DNA of 64,000 bases, taken from the NCBI RefSeq assembly GCF_964030845.1, contig NZ_OZ034983.1, positions 2,914,001 through 2,978,000 on the forward strand, read 5' to 3'. Positions 56,834 through 64,000 of the stretch are shown here, one piece after another (position 1 is the first letter of the stretch; the number at the start of each line of letters is the position of its first letter). Made by a program: the position numbers and the translations under genes. Source of the stretch: Candidatus Fukatsuia endosymbiont of Tuberolachnus salignus. GTDB taxonomy: Bacteria > Pseudomonadota > Gammaproteobacteria > Enterobacterales > Enterobacteriaceae. Below the pieces are notes generated by a model. That model was given only the letters and a program-made list of their open reading frames with translations, made no database searches and was not told where the DNA came from.

Positions 56834-56884
56834 AGGGCAGTTTAATGACAGAAAGATGGATTATTTATTACAGTTTTATGACAA
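56834..56884 (-). promoter_or_regulatory. Two Pho boxes upstream of pstS
   Basis: On the minus strand TTGTCATAAAACTGTAAT (56884-56867) and CTGTCATTAAACTGCCCT (56851-56834) each match the 18-bp PhoB box (CTGTCATAAAACTGTCAT), with two 7-bp halves and a 4-bp A/T spacer. The second is degenerate in its right half. The arrangement of two boxes resembles E. coli pstS. Confidence 0.85.
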
Positions 56885-56958
56885 GCCCCGGGTAACCAAG
56901 GCTTCAATTTTTTTTCGCTGTTATCCGATCACTGATTTCAGGTTTAATCATTCGCTAT

Positions 56959-58032
56959 TTATCTCAACTGCCTTAATATAGCTAATTGAGTCGATAGACT
57001 ATGTGATCGAAGTTGTGTTTCATTTGCCGTGAATTTGTGGGATACAAATTCTACGTTCCCGTCCTTATCAATCGAAATTTTAGCTTCAAATTCAACTTCT
57101 TCATAAGCTAATTTATCGTATTCAGAATCTTGTTCTCTTAAAATAAATTCGATCTGATCAGCAGTTTTTGATGATAATGTGGTCGTCACGGTAATACTGC
57201 CGCTCTCCTCACGACAGACTTGAACTTTATTAGAAGGACTAAATAACATATAATAATAGAATGGAGATTTATATTTCTCTAATACTTTGATTAACGGTGC
57301 AGAAAAAGTCTGCGAAGCAACTGCATTTAATGCAATGGCTTGTTTTTTATCTTTATCTTTATCTTTATCTTTATCTTTATCTTTATCTTTATCTTTATCT
57401 TTATCTTTATCTTTAATAGAGTCATATACAATCTTTAATGTTTCAAATACTTCTTCTTTCCCAAATTTTCTATATTCTTCTGGTACCTTAAATCCTACAA
57501 AAGAATATTTCTGTCTAGGTAAATCGTTAGATAACTGTTCAAACGGATCACAACCATCTATAGGTATAGAATTAATCAATTCCTGAACTTTATTCGTCAA
57601 CTGTTTTGAAAAATTAATTTTTTCTCTATATTCTTCAATATCATTTATTCTTTGACCAAAAAGATTATTAACATTTTTTTCTTCCGCAGTAAAATGCTTA
57701 GACTCAAATGCGCGTACTAATTTTCCATTAACAAAAAATTCCAGATTTGAGGTTTGGCTGTTTTGTTCGATATGAAATCTATCCCTATAAGCTTCGTCAG
57801 CAATGTCTTTTAATTCAACAAAAGAGTCGACACATTCAGATAATGTTGTGTACTTATTATCTTTAAACAGACTAGAGAATTTATCATATGCTTTAATATC
57901 AGAGAAACAATGTTCTATTCTATTAAAGAGTGTCTTAATTAAATCCTCTTTTGTTGGAGGATTCTTTTTTGTAAAAAATTGAGTTACATAAGGAAATGCC
58001 CCAAATATAAACATCATCAACCTCAAAAACAT
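56959..58032 (-). CDS. Unrecognised protein with an 11-fold Asp-Lys repeat
   Basis: I do not recognise this 357-residue protein. It has a hydrophobic N-terminus (MFLRLMMFIFGAFPYVTQFF) that could anchor or export it, then a charged, probably helical region (about 25-200). A block of 11 consecutive Asp-Lys pairs follows near residues 205-226, encoded by a tandem hexamer. A C-terminal domain (about 227-340) has alternating polar patterns such as SGSITVTTTLSSKTADQIEF and YEEVEFEAKISIDKDGNVEFVSHKF, suggesting beta strands. GAGG lies 6 nt before the Met at residue 7, so translation may start at 58014. Composition is more A/T- and Lys-rich than its neighbours. It lies alone between pstS and degS, where E. 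coli has no counterpart; it could be lineage-specific or transferred. Confidence 0.75.
   Translation of the reverse strand: MFLRLMMFIFGAFPYVTQFFTKKNPPTKEDLIKTLFNRIEHCFSDIKAYDKFSSLFKDNKYTTLSECVDSFVELKDIADEAYRDRFHIEQNSQTSNLEFFVNGKLVRAFESKHFTAEEKNVNNLFGQRINDIEEYREKINFSKQLTNKVQELINSIPIDGCDPFEQLSNDLPRQKYSFVGFKVPEEYRKFGKEEVFETLKIVYDSIKDKDKDKDKDKDKDKDKDKDKDKKQAIALNAVASQTFSAPLIKVLEKYKSPFYYYMLFSPSNKVQVCREESGSITVTTTLSSKTADQIEFILREQDSEYDKLAYEEVEFEAKISIDKDGNVEFVSHKFTANETQLRSHSLSTQLAILRQLR
57346..57411. repeat. Hexanucleotide tandem repeat (11 copies) in the unrecognised gene
   Basis: TTTATC is repeated 11 times without a mismatch (66 bp) and followed by a partial TTTA. On the coding strand each unit is GATAAA, Asp-Lys. 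The purity suggests recent or ongoing expansion; changes in copy number keep the frame. Confidence 0.97.
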
Positions 58033-58154
58033 AAAAAATAAATTGCATACATTTATACCAGATAATGAAAAATATTATTTTTATATTCCGCTCAAACTAT
58101 AAACTTTCACTCAATGACACACGATTTTTTTGCCACTGATCAGATCAAAGCGAT

Positions 58155-59222
58155 TCAATTATCCGGGTATTCACTGATGGTTATTTTTAATATTATTTGC
58201 TGACCATGACGTAATATCAGTACTGAAACAGGCGTACCAGGATGTATTTCAGCCACCTGATCCATCGTTTCTATGGTAGAGACGACTTTATTGTTATTAA
58301 CATTCAGAATAATATCGCCAACCTGTACACCCGCTGTGGCAGCAGGCCCGCTGGGTGAAATCTGGTTCACTTTAATGCCGTGTGTCGCGCCTTGTTTAGC
58401 ATTAATCGCATTAAATGGCGGATAATCGTTACCCGTGATACCAATATAACCGCGAATAACACGCCCATCGCGGATCAGTTTTTGCATCACTTTGCTTGCC
58501 AGTGCAGCGGGAATAGCAAAGCCTATCCCTTCCGGCGTTTCTCCGTTACTGCTTTTGTCGAATGATAAAGTATTAATCCCCACCAACTGGCCTAATGTAT
58601 TGATCAAGGCACCACCGGAGTTGCCACGGTTAATTGATGCATCGGTTTGTAGAAAATTTTGCCGCCCAGAATCACTCAAGCCAATACGACCTGTCGCACT
58701 GATGATACCCTGAGTGACCGTCTGCCCAAGATTATAGGGATTACCTATCGCTAGCACCACATCACCAATATGTGTTATGCGTTGGCTATCAATCGGGATC
58801 ACCGGCAAATTATCTGCATCAATTTTTAACACCGCCAGATCGGTCAAACTGTCTGAGCCAACGAGTGAGGCTTCGTATACGCGACCATCTTGTAGTGCCA
58901 CAATAATTTGCTCTGCGTGATTGATGACGTGTTTATTAGTAACAATGTACCCTTTATCACTCATAATAACGCCAGAACCCAACGTCCGTATCGCGAGGCC
59001 ATTCCGAGTGGCACTCCCCAGGCTACGGTTATAAACATTGACCACCGCCGGAGCTGCGCGCCTTACTCCCTGACTATAACTGATGGGAACGTCTTTAATA
59101 GCACTCTCCTGTCTACCCTCGTTTTTTTCCATAAAAAACGAACGTAATACCGGTAATAATATCAGTAAAATAGAGGCAAAAATCAGACCTAAAATAACAG
59201 AGCGCAATAACTTAAGTAACAT
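58155..59222 (-). CDS. degS: Site-1 serine endoprotease DegS
   Basis: DegS (355 residues, same as E. coli) is the membrane-anchored HtrA protease that senses misfolded outer-membrane porins and cuts RseA to release sigma-E. One N-terminal membrane helix (about 7-27) is followed by a trypsin-like domain with the triad His in VTNKHVINHAEQ near 93, Asp in DSLTDLAVLK near 123 and Ser in INRGNSGGALINTLG near 198. One PDZ domain (about 255-350) follows. Regulatory loops GETPEGIGFAIP and IRGYIGI are conserved. degQ, its usual upstream neighbour, is absent. Keeping DegS suggests the envelope stress response is active. Confidence 0.96.
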   Translation of the reverse strand: MLLKLLRSVILGLIFASILLILLPVLRSFFMEKNEGRQESAIKDVPISYSQGVRRAAPAVVNVYNRSLGSATRNGLAIRTLGSGVIMSDKGYIVTNKHVINHAEQIIVALQDGRVYEASLVGSDSLTDLAVLKIDADNLPVIPIDSQRITHIGDVVLAIGNPYNLGQTVTQGIISATGRIGLSDSGRQNFLQTDASINRGNSGGALINTLGQLVGINTLSFDKSSNGETPEGIGFAIPAALASKVMQKLIRDGRVIRGYIGITGNDYPPFNAINAKQGATHGIKVNQISPSGPAATAGVQVGDIILNVNNNKVVSTIETMDQVAEIHPGTPVSVLILRHGQQIILKITISEYPDN

Positions 59223-59313
59223 AAAATTTTAAAATATAAAAGGATAGAGGGTTGAAGAATAGCATTTGTAAACCGAGTACAGCACACCCTAATTCATTGA
59301 TGATGATATCAAT

Positions 59314-59432
59314 AGGCTTCTTGCAAAACCGGCGCCTGGCGCGCAGCAATCGCTGCGTACACGAGTACATGAGGATTACGAGCACCAGGTAACGCAGAAT
59401 TTGCAGCACACAGTAGGTTTTACAAAAAGCCT
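59314..59432 (+). repeat. R2 repeat, complete copy at the yheV stop codon
   Basis: A 119-bp copy from AGGCTTCTTGCAAAACC to GGTTTTACAAAAAGCCT with AAT on both sides (59311-59313 and 59433-59435), a clean 3-bp target duplication. Internal sequence GCGCAGCAATCGCTGCG is a hairpin. The yheV TAG (59433-59431) spans the boundary of repeat and duplication. Confidence 0.85.
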
Positions 59433-59631
59433 AATGAGGACGAAACATACCGATCACATGCTCACCAGAGCGGGTAGCTTTCGAGGGCGTATCGAGCTGA
59501 TATTGATGATGACCACAGCGCACACATTCCACCACTTCCTTTTGCTCTTCTCGCCATAATGCCAAGGTGTCTAACGCATGACACTGTGGACAAATCGCAC
59601 CCGCAATAAACCTTTTACGCATGATTGTCAT
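59431..59631 (-). CDS. yheV: YheV family zinc-ribbon protein
   Basis: The 66-residue protein matches YheV (E. coli 66), a putative metal-binding protein of unknown function. Four cysteines in two CxxC pairs are visible: ICPQCHAL near 14-17 and VECVRCGHH near 35-38, preceded by the family start RKRFIAGA. The end reads VIGMFRPH, where E. coli has VIGIFHPD; the final codon change and the stop come from an R2 insertion. It lies 15 bp after kefB as in E. coli. Confidence 0.93.
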   Translation of the reverse strand: MTIMRKRFIAGAICPQCHALDTLALWREEQKEVVECVRCGHHQYQLDTPSKATRSGEHVIGMFRPH

Positions 59632-59646
59632 GACCGATCTCCAAAA

Positions 59647-61455
59647 TTATTCGTATGTATCCCAACCATCTAATTGCCGCCGTTCATTTTGCATTTCACG
59701 CTGGAAAATATCCTCAAGTTCACGGCGTGCTTCCTTCACTCTAGAAATCTGTGCCACATCACCATGATGATGAGGCATCAATTCACGTAGCATCCGCATA
59801 TCTAAACGGCGGAAATGCTGTTGCACCCGATAAGCCTGATGGGGATGCATACCTAATTCTAATAACGTCTTGCGTCCTAATTCCAAAGCACTGGAAAAAG
59901 TCTCACGAGTAAAATTTTCTATGCCATTTTGCAACAGTTCGTGTGCTTCCACTCTACCTCTTGCACGGGCAAAGATTTTCAAATTAGGAAAATGTTGCTG
60001 GCAGAGATGAACCAATATCATAGTATCTTCCGGCTCATGACAGGTGATGACGATCGCCTTCGCTTTTTCTGCACCCGCTGCACGTAAAAGCTCAAGTTGT
60101 GTAGCATCACCGTAATAGACTTTGTAACCATACTTACGCATCATACTCACGGCACTAACATCACGTTCCAATACGGTAATGCGCATTTTATTAGCCATGA
60201 GTAAACGCCCAATCACTTGCCCAAAGCGACCGAATCCAACAATAATCACCTGAGGATCATTATCTTCGACAAAAGGCTTTTCATCATTTTCTTCCGACGT
60301 GTTATAACGGCGCGCGAGCAGCCAATCTATTATCTTCATCAGCAAGGGTGTCGTCATCATCGATAGTGTTACTACCACCAGCAGCAATGCCAATTGATCC
60401 GCCGCTAGCACTTTTTGGCTAAATGCGGCAGAAAACAGAACGAAAGCAAATTCTCCTCCCTGGCTCAATACACCAGCAAATTGCAAGCGTGCTGAGCGGC
60501 GTAAAGCAAAAAGACGTGACAAAGCATAGAGTACCACGGCTTTTATAGAAACCAGCGTCACGACCCCCACCAGCACTAACAACACATGGCTAAAGAGCAC
60601 ACCGATATTTAATGCCATTCCCACCGAAATAAAAAATAACCCGAGCAATAATCCTTTAAAAGGTTCAATGGCAATTTCTAGTTCGTGCTGAAATTCACTT
60701 TCTGCCAGTAAAACACCCGCAATAAAAGTGCCTAATGCCATAGACAAACCCAATGCATCCATAAATAAGGCCCAACCTAACACGACCAATAACGCGGCAG
60801 CGGTAAAGACCTCCCGTACCCCTGAAGCGACAATATAACGAAACAAGGGACGTAACAGATAGCGACAACCGATCAACATCCCCGCGAAAGCAACCATTTT
60901 CATACTGATTTTAAGCCAATCGTTATTCTCTCCGCCGCTGCCTGCCAAAATAGGAATTAACGCCAATGCTGGGATCACCGCCATATCTTGAAACAACAAC
61001 ACCGAGAATCCAAGCTGTCCCCCTTCGTTGTGATTCATCCCTTTTTCACGCATCAATTGTATCGCCATTGCGGTAGAAGACATCGCCAGACCGATACCAC
61101 CAATTACCGCCGCTTGCCAAGCGAAATGAGTTGCATAAAGTAAAGCACCGAGAATGATTGAAGTGATCACCACCTGGCCGGTACCCACGCCAAATATCGA
61201 GCGCCTAAGCTGCCACAATTTTGCCGGTTTAAGCTCCAATCCGATGATAAACATCAAAAAAACGACCCCTAATTCGGAAAAATGCAAAATTTCATCGACA
61301 TCACGGATAAGACCCAATCCCCAAGGACCAATAGCAATCCCGGCGACGAGATAGCCCAGGACAGCACCAATCCCTAAACGCTGAGCTATCGGCACAGCAA
61401 CGACAGCGGCAAATAAAAACAGCAGGATAGCGATTAATAGTATTGGATATTCCAT
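59647..61455 (-). CDS. kefB: Glutathione-regulated potassium-efflux antiporter KefB
   Basis: KefB (602 residues; E. coli 601) is a K+/H+ antiporter gated by glutathione and its adducts, which acidifies the cytoplasm to protect against electrophiles. A 12-13-helix CPA2 domain (about 1-380: ELGVVFLMFIIGLELKPAKLW near 60, GFSVLLFQDMAVIPALALIPIL near 150) precedes an RCK-N domain with Rossmann motif VIIVGFGRFGQVIGRLL near 404 and the C-terminal tail. The start of the gene lies 2 bp after the kefG stop. KefB together with its activator KefG is kept. Confidence 0.96.
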   Translation of the reverse strand: MEYPILLIAILLFLFAAVVAVPIAQRLGIGAVLGYLVAGIAIGPWGLGLIRDVDEILHFSELGVVFLMFIIGLELKPAKLWQLRRSIFGVGTGQVVITSIILGALLYATHFAWQAAVIGGIGLAMSSTAMAIQLMREKGMNHNEGGQLGFSVLLFQDMAVIPALALIPILAGSGGENNDWLKISMKMVAFAGMLIGCRYLLRPLFRYIVASGVREVFTAAALLVVLGWALFMDALGLSMALGTFIAGVLLAESEFQHELEIAIEPFKGLLLGLFFISVGMALNIGVLFSHVLLVLVGVVTLVSIKAVVLYALSRLFALRRSARLQFAGVLSQGGEFAFVLFSAAFSQKVLAADQLALLLVVVTLSMMTTPLLMKIIDWLLARRYNTSEENDEKPFVEDNDPQVIIVGFGRFGQVIGRLLMANKMRITVLERDVSAVSMMRKYGYKVYYGDATQLELLRAAGAEKAKAIVITCHEPEDTMILVHLCQQHFPNLKIFARARGRVEAHELLQNGIENFTRETFSSALELGRKTLLELGMHPHQAYRVQQHFRRLDMRMLRELMPHHHGDVAQISRVKEARRELEDIFQREMQNERRQLDGWDTYE

Positions 61456-61457
61456 TA

Positions 61458-62027
61458 TTAGACCTCTTGCAAAACCGTACCTGTGGTATCAAATGGCGAT
61501 TGCAGCCACTGCGCATATTTATCGGCTTGTTGTTGTAATAACTCCGGATTTTGCCGCCGTGCACAATAAATGATAATCGGGATCATCCAATGCATGCGGC
61601 ACATCAACGCTGTCAGCTCAAAAGGCCGCAGGATATCACTCATCGGATAACGGTTATAACCACCCAACTGATACGCCACATCAGGTTCACCCGTAGTAAT
61701 CACCGAACGCCAGTATTTTCCCTTCAGAGCACCTCCAGTCGGTCCATTGGCAAAACCGCGTACTAATACCCGATCCAGCCATTCTTTTAGCAAGGCCGGA
61801 CAACTATTGGTATACAGAGGGTGTTGAAACACAATGACATGATGCTCCTGTAACAATCGTTGTTCATACTGGGCATCAATAAAAGAATCCGGATAATGCG
61901 CGTAGAGATCGTGCACGGTAACATGTTCTAATTTTTGAATAGCTTGCAGCAAAACCCGATTCGCAACCGAGCTTTGTGGTTCAGGATGAGCATATAACAA
62001 TAGGATTTTAGGTGGTTGCAAAATCAT
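61458..62027 (-). CDS. kefG: KefB ancillary quinone oxidoreductase KefG, C-terminus rewritten
   Basis: KefG (189 residues; E. coli 183) is a flavodoxin-fold NAD(P)H:quinone oxidoreductase-like protein that is needed for full KefB activity. Family motifs are visible: ILLLYAHPEPQSSVANRVLL near 9, VIVFQHPLYTNSCPALLKEWLDRVLVRGFA near 64 and ITTGEPDVAYQLGGYNRY near 111. The final residues TVLQEV and the TAA come from an R2 end (AGACCTCTTGCAAAACCG at 61461-61478), so the original C-terminus is replaced. It is divergent from yheS, as in E. coli. Confidence 0.94.
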   Translation of the reverse strand: MILQPPKILLLYAHPEPQSSVANRVLLQAIQKLEHVTVHDLYAHYPDSFIDAQYEQRLLQEHHVIVFQHPLYTNSCPALLKEWLDRVLVRGFANGPTGGALKGKYWRSVITTGEPDVAYQLGGYNRYPMSDILRPFELTALMCRMHWMIPIIIYCARRQNPELLQQQADKYAQWLQSPFDTTGTVLQEV

Positions 62028-62149
62028 TCCTCTCTAAAGCGTCGTCAAGGTGATGGTTTTCCGTTACCATGCGAAGATTAAATTTCGTAAGAGGTTTAAT
62101 CTATCTTAAGATAATTACAAATTAACATATTCTGCACATACGGCGCGCT

Positions 62150-64000
62150 ATGATTGTTTTCTCCTCTTTGCAAATTCGACGCGGTACCCGTGTCTTACTA
62201 AACAACGCGACAGCAACGGTTAATCCGGGTCGAAAGGTCGGTCTAATCGGCAAAAATGGTTGTGGTAAATCAACACTACTGGCGCTACTGAAAAATGAAA
62301 TCAGTGCTGATGGCGGTAACGTCACTTTTCCCAATAACTGGGCTTTAACCTGGGTCGATCAAGAGACTCCTGCTTTGGATGTACCGGCAGTAGAATACGT
62401 TATCGACGGCGACCGTGAATTTCGTCAATTGCAAGCCCAACTGCAAACAGCCAACGAAAAAAACGATGGTCTTGCCATTGCCAACCTACACGGAAAATTA
62501 GACACCATGCAGGCCTGGACTATTCAAGCACGCGCCGCCAGCCTACTCAATGGCTTGGGATTTTCACAACAGCAGCTGCAACAAGAGGTACACACCTTTT
62601 CCGGAGGCTGGCGAATGCGCCTTAATCTGGCTCAGGCACTGATTTGCCGTTCAGATCTGTTATTGCTAGATGAGCCGACCAACCACCTTGATTTAGACGC
62701 TGTTATCTGGCTGGAGAAGTGGCTAAAAAATTACCCCGGCACCTTGATTCTTATTTCCCATGACCGTGATTTTCTTGATCCTATTATCGATGAAATTTTA
62801 CACATTGAACAGCAGACACTATACGAATACAGAGGAAATTATTCATCATTTGAACGGCAACGCGCGGCCAAACTTTCGCAACAACAGTCAATCTATCAGC
62901 ATCAACAAGAAAAAAGGGCACATTTACAAAATTATATTGACCGTTTCCGTGCCAAAGCCAGTAAAGCCAAACAAGCGCAAAGTCGTATCAAGATGTTGAA
63001 ACGTATGGAATTAATCGCGCCAGCACATGTCGATAACCCGTTTCATTTTAATTTTTTCACGCCAGAAAACCTACCCAATCCGTTACTACAGATGGAGAAA
63101 GTCAGTGCCGGTTATGGTGAGCGGATTATTTTGCAATCGATCAAGTTGAATTTAGTCCCTGGTTCACGTATCGGTTTGTTGGGACGTAACGGCGCAGGGA
63201 AATCAACCTTCATTAAGCTGCTGGCAGGTAGCCTAACACCACAAAGCGGTGAAATCAGCTTATCCAGAGGAATTAAGCTCGGTTACTTTGCACAACATCA
63301 ACTGGAATATTTACGGGCTGATGAATCACCATTGCAGCATATTAATCGCTTGGCTCCCCATGAGACAGAGCAGCGTTTGCGTGACTATCTTGCTGGTTTT
63401 GGTTTTCAGAGAGGGCAGGTGATTGATCCGGTAGCCAGTTTCTCCGGTGGCGAAAAAGCACGCCTAGTACTGGCGTTGATTGTCTGGCAGCGTCCCAATT
63501 TATTGCTACTCGATGAACCCACCAATCATTTAGATCTCGATATGCGGCAAGCACTCACCGAAGCATTGATTGATTTTGAGGGCGCACTGGTAGTGGTTTC
63601 GCACGACCGTCATTTATTACGTTCAACTACTGATGAGTTGTATCTGGTACATGATGGCAAGGTGGCACCCTTTGCCGGTGATTTGGATGATTACCAACAA
63701 TGGTTAGGCGATTTACAACGTCAGCAAACGCAGCAACATAATCCCATTAAAGGCCAAAAACGGCGCGATGCAGAGTTCCTTAGTCAAAGTCAACCCTTGC
63801 GTAAACAAGTGACGACACTGGAACAACAGCTAGAGAAATTAAATACGGAATTGACGACCATTACGGAAAAACTCGCTGATGTCACGTTATACGACATGGC
63901 TCGCAAAACCGATCTGACGCTATGCCTGCAACAACAAACCCAGGCTAAAATCAAACTGGAAAAGGTTGAAATAGATTGGCTGGATGCACAGGAAAAACTA
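62150..64000 (+). CDS. yheS: ABC-F family ATPase YheS, C-terminus cut by window edge
   Basis: 617 codons are visible (E. coli YheS has 637 residues), so about 20 residues are outside. This is a soluble ABC-F protein thought to act on the ribosome. Two ATPase domains: Walker A GKNGCGKST near residue 35 and signature FSGGWRMRL near 149 with DEPTNHLDLD near 175; a linker (about 245-310) rich in Gln and Lys; then Walker A GRNGAGKST near 345, signature FSGGEKARLVL near 432 and DEPTNHLDLD near 458. A coiled-coil C-terminal extension begins near 540. The frame is open to the edge; the ATG at 62150 gives the family start MIVFSSLQI. Confidence 0.95.
   Translation, partial: MIVFSSLQIRRGTRVLLNNATATVNPGRKVGLIGKNGCGKSTLLALLKNEISADGGNVTFPNNWALTWVDQETPALDVPAVEYVIDGDREFRQLQAQLQTANEKNDGLAIANLHGKLDTMQAWTIQARAASLLNGLGFSQQQLQQEVHTFSGGWRMRLNLAQALICRSDLLLLDEPTNHLDLDAVIWLEKWLKNYPGTLILISHDRDFLDPIIDEILHIEQQTLYEYRGNYSSFERQRAAKLSQQQSIYQHQQEKRAHLQNYIDRFRAKASKAKQAQSRIKMLKRMELIAPAHVDNPFHFNFFTPENLPNPLLQMEKVSAGYGERIILQSIKLNLVPGSRIGLLGRNGAGKSTFIKLLAGSLTPQSGEISLSRGIKLGYFAQHQLEYLRADESPLQHINRLAPHETEQRLRDYLAGFGFQRGQVIDPVASFSGGEKARLVLALIVWQRPNLLLLDEPTNHLDLDMRQALTEALIDFEGALVVVSHDRHLLRSTTDELYLVHDGKVAPFAGDLDDYQQWLGDLQRQQTQQHNPIKGQKRRDAEFLSQSQPLRKQVTTLEQQLEKLNTELTTITEKLADVTLYDMARKTDLTLCLQQQTQAKIKLEKVEIDWLDAQEKL

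Noticed and set aside
57346..57411. Possible CRISPR array
   Set aside because: The unit is a 6-bp tandem repeat with no spacers. No direct repeats with unique spacers were found elsewhere in the window.
57287..57586. 99-codon plus-strand frame with a Leu-Ser repeat
   Set aside because: It is the antisense shadow of the Asp-Lys repeat gene; the hexamer gives open frames on both strands.

Overview
The window looks like part of the chromosome of a gamma-proteobacterium of the order Enterobacterales that is undergoing genome decay. Almost every gene has an obvious counterpart in E. coli or Yersinia (hspQ, bamD-rluD-pgeF-clpB, the tsaE-amiB-mutL-miaA-hfq-hflX-hflK-hflC block, mutH/rppH, ackA-pta, pst-phoU, yheV-kefB-kefG/yheS). 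The base composition is visibly AT-richer than E. coli (judged by eye, not computed). IS remnants, many short dispersed repeats, frameshifted genes and deleted operon partners are all present. This pattern fits a facultative insect symbiont of the Regiella/Hamiltonella/Fukatsuia type; that placement is inference, and the complete 16S gene could settle it.

Layout. 1-6350: start of a transaldolase gene, hspQ, bamD, rluD-pgeF and clpB. 6360-11900: a complete rRNA operon on the minus strand (16S, tRNA-Glu, 23S, 5S, tRNA-Thr and a second, strongly diverged 5S). 11927-15568: hemG and trkH, separated by an IS701-type and an IS5-type transposase remnant, the second with a small repeat inserted cleanly in it. 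15550-18756: miaB, ubiF, tusE. 19040-28171: the long minus-strand tsaE-to-hflC block and an hha/ymoA gene. 28967-34117: yoaH with a frameshifted dbpA, groES-groEL, asd. 34376-37726: ygdQ, mutH, rppH and a lone ribose-binding protein. 38678-44962: alaA, yfbR, yfbV, a frameshifted ackA, pta. 45164-50445: an ascorbate-type PTS (A, B, C), tag and an amino-acid ABC transporter without its ATPase. 50852-56884: a bactofilin and the pst-phoU operon with two Pho boxes. 56959-64000: an unrecognised gene with an 11-copy hexamer repeat, degS, yheV, kefB, kefG and most of yheS.

The most distinctive feature is a pair of short non-coding repeat families. Family R1 is about 140-168 bp, with inverted ends close to GAACCTGTTC, five full copies, one degenerate copy and about seven fragments. 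Family R2 is 31-141 bp, with ends AGACTTCTTGC and flanking ATT or AAT duplications. One R2 copy interrupts the IS5-type transposase so exactly that removing it restores the reading frame. Repeat copies lie inside operons (ackA-pta, the amino-acid ABC genes, pst) and at gene 3' ends, where they appear to supply the stop codons of yheV and kefG and to lie over that of pstS.

Regulation visible in the sequence: sigma-32-type promoters in front of hspQ, clpB and groES; an rrn P1-type promoter and boxA sites; two Pho boxes before pstS with a 127-bp ERIC element between them and the gene; and several rho-independent terminators. No CRISPR array, prophage or secretion-system cluster was seen. The unrecognised gene at 56959-58032 is the only clearly lineage-specific gene.
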